This document shows positions 22,295 through 22,318 of a stretch of DNA of 22,318 nucleotides, piece after piece. Under the pieces are notes generated by a model, which saw only the letters and a program-made list of their open reading frames with translations, was not told the DNA's origin and searched no databases. Source of the DNA: Bacteroidetes bacterium UBA6221 (GTDB lineage: Bacteria; Bacteroidota; Bacteroidia; Chitinophagales; Chitinophagaceae); the NCBI GenBank assembly GCA_002421685.1, contig DISB01000016.1, forward strand, positions 514,561-536,878, given 5' to 3'. The first letter of the stretch is position 1; every line of letters starts with the position of its first letter. The translations under genes were made by a program, and so were the position numbers.

Positions 22295-22318
22295 TTTACA
22301 GCAAAACAGTAAACAATG

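Larger units (their letters stand above)
21857..22318. other. Gene-poor 3' region of the window
   Basis: After the last gene this 462-base stretch holds an orphan -7 element, a small inverted repeat CCGGGC (21969-21974) with GCCCGG (21985-21990), and the tandem repeat array. Open frames run through it on both strands (plus 21922-22236, minus 21954-22274), but they exist because the repeat period is close to a multiple of three, and neither stays in register across all copies. An ATG at 22316-22318 may begin a gene beyond the window. Confidence 0.6.

Overview
This window looks like ordinary chromosome from a Bacteroidota bacterium, most likely in the Chitinophagales/Chitinophagaceae range. The family-level placement is inference. 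The phylum call rests on several things seen in the sequence: a secreted protein with a type IX secretion (T9SS) C-terminal sorting domain, an exbB-exbD-exbD-tonB cluster of the Bacteroidota layout, repeated matches to the Bacteroidota promoter (-7 TAnnTTTG, with a TTG about 19-23 bp upstream), no clear Shine-Dalgarno sequences, and a tRNA-Ala gene without an encoded CCA end.

Layout. Positions 1-48 are the 3' part of tRNA-Ala(GGC), followed by a hairpin terminator. Two minus-strand genes follow: a small outer-membrane beta-barrel-like protein (85-732) and a GlcD-type FAD-linked oxidase (838-2241). A plus-strand PadR regulator and PspC-domain membrane protein form a pair (2367-3359). They converge on an unrecognised 201-residue protein (3363-3968). 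An orphan LytTR response regulator (4303-5055), a T9SS cargo protein (5192-6841, with terminator) and a sodium:solute symporter (6962-8428) come next. A plus-strand run follows: O-methyltransferase, a glucosaminidase with a very long Gln/Asn-rich linker and LysM domain, and hypoxanthine phosphoribosyltransferase (8482-12120). It collides tail to tail, with an 8-bp overlap, with a minus-strand pair: an amino-acid permease (TTG start) and a heptose-7-phosphate kinase (14550 down to 12113).

From 14680 to 18552 the minus strand holds envelope genes: an OmpH/Skp-like protein with its own promoter, and upstream of it the TonB energising module (ExbB, two ExbD, TonB) closed by a strong terminator. 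A divergent promoter region (18553-18828) leads rightward to inorganic pyrophosphatase, a half-length TauE/SafE-like membrane protein, asparaginyl-tRNA synthetase and an AT-richer exported protein of unknown function that overlaps the asnS stop codon. The last 460 bases hold no convincing gene. They carry a three-copy tandem repeat of about 93 bp with internally phased GAAC motifs, the least explained structure in the window.

The genes serve envelope building and energising (TonB system, peptidoglycan glucosaminidase, Skp-like chaperone, heptose kinase, T9SS cargo, barrel protein) and housekeeping (Ppa, AsnRS, Hpt). I see no transposase, integrase, phage, CRISPR, toxin-antitoxin or recognisable defence genes. 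The best lead for something undescribed is the repeat array at 22008-22294.
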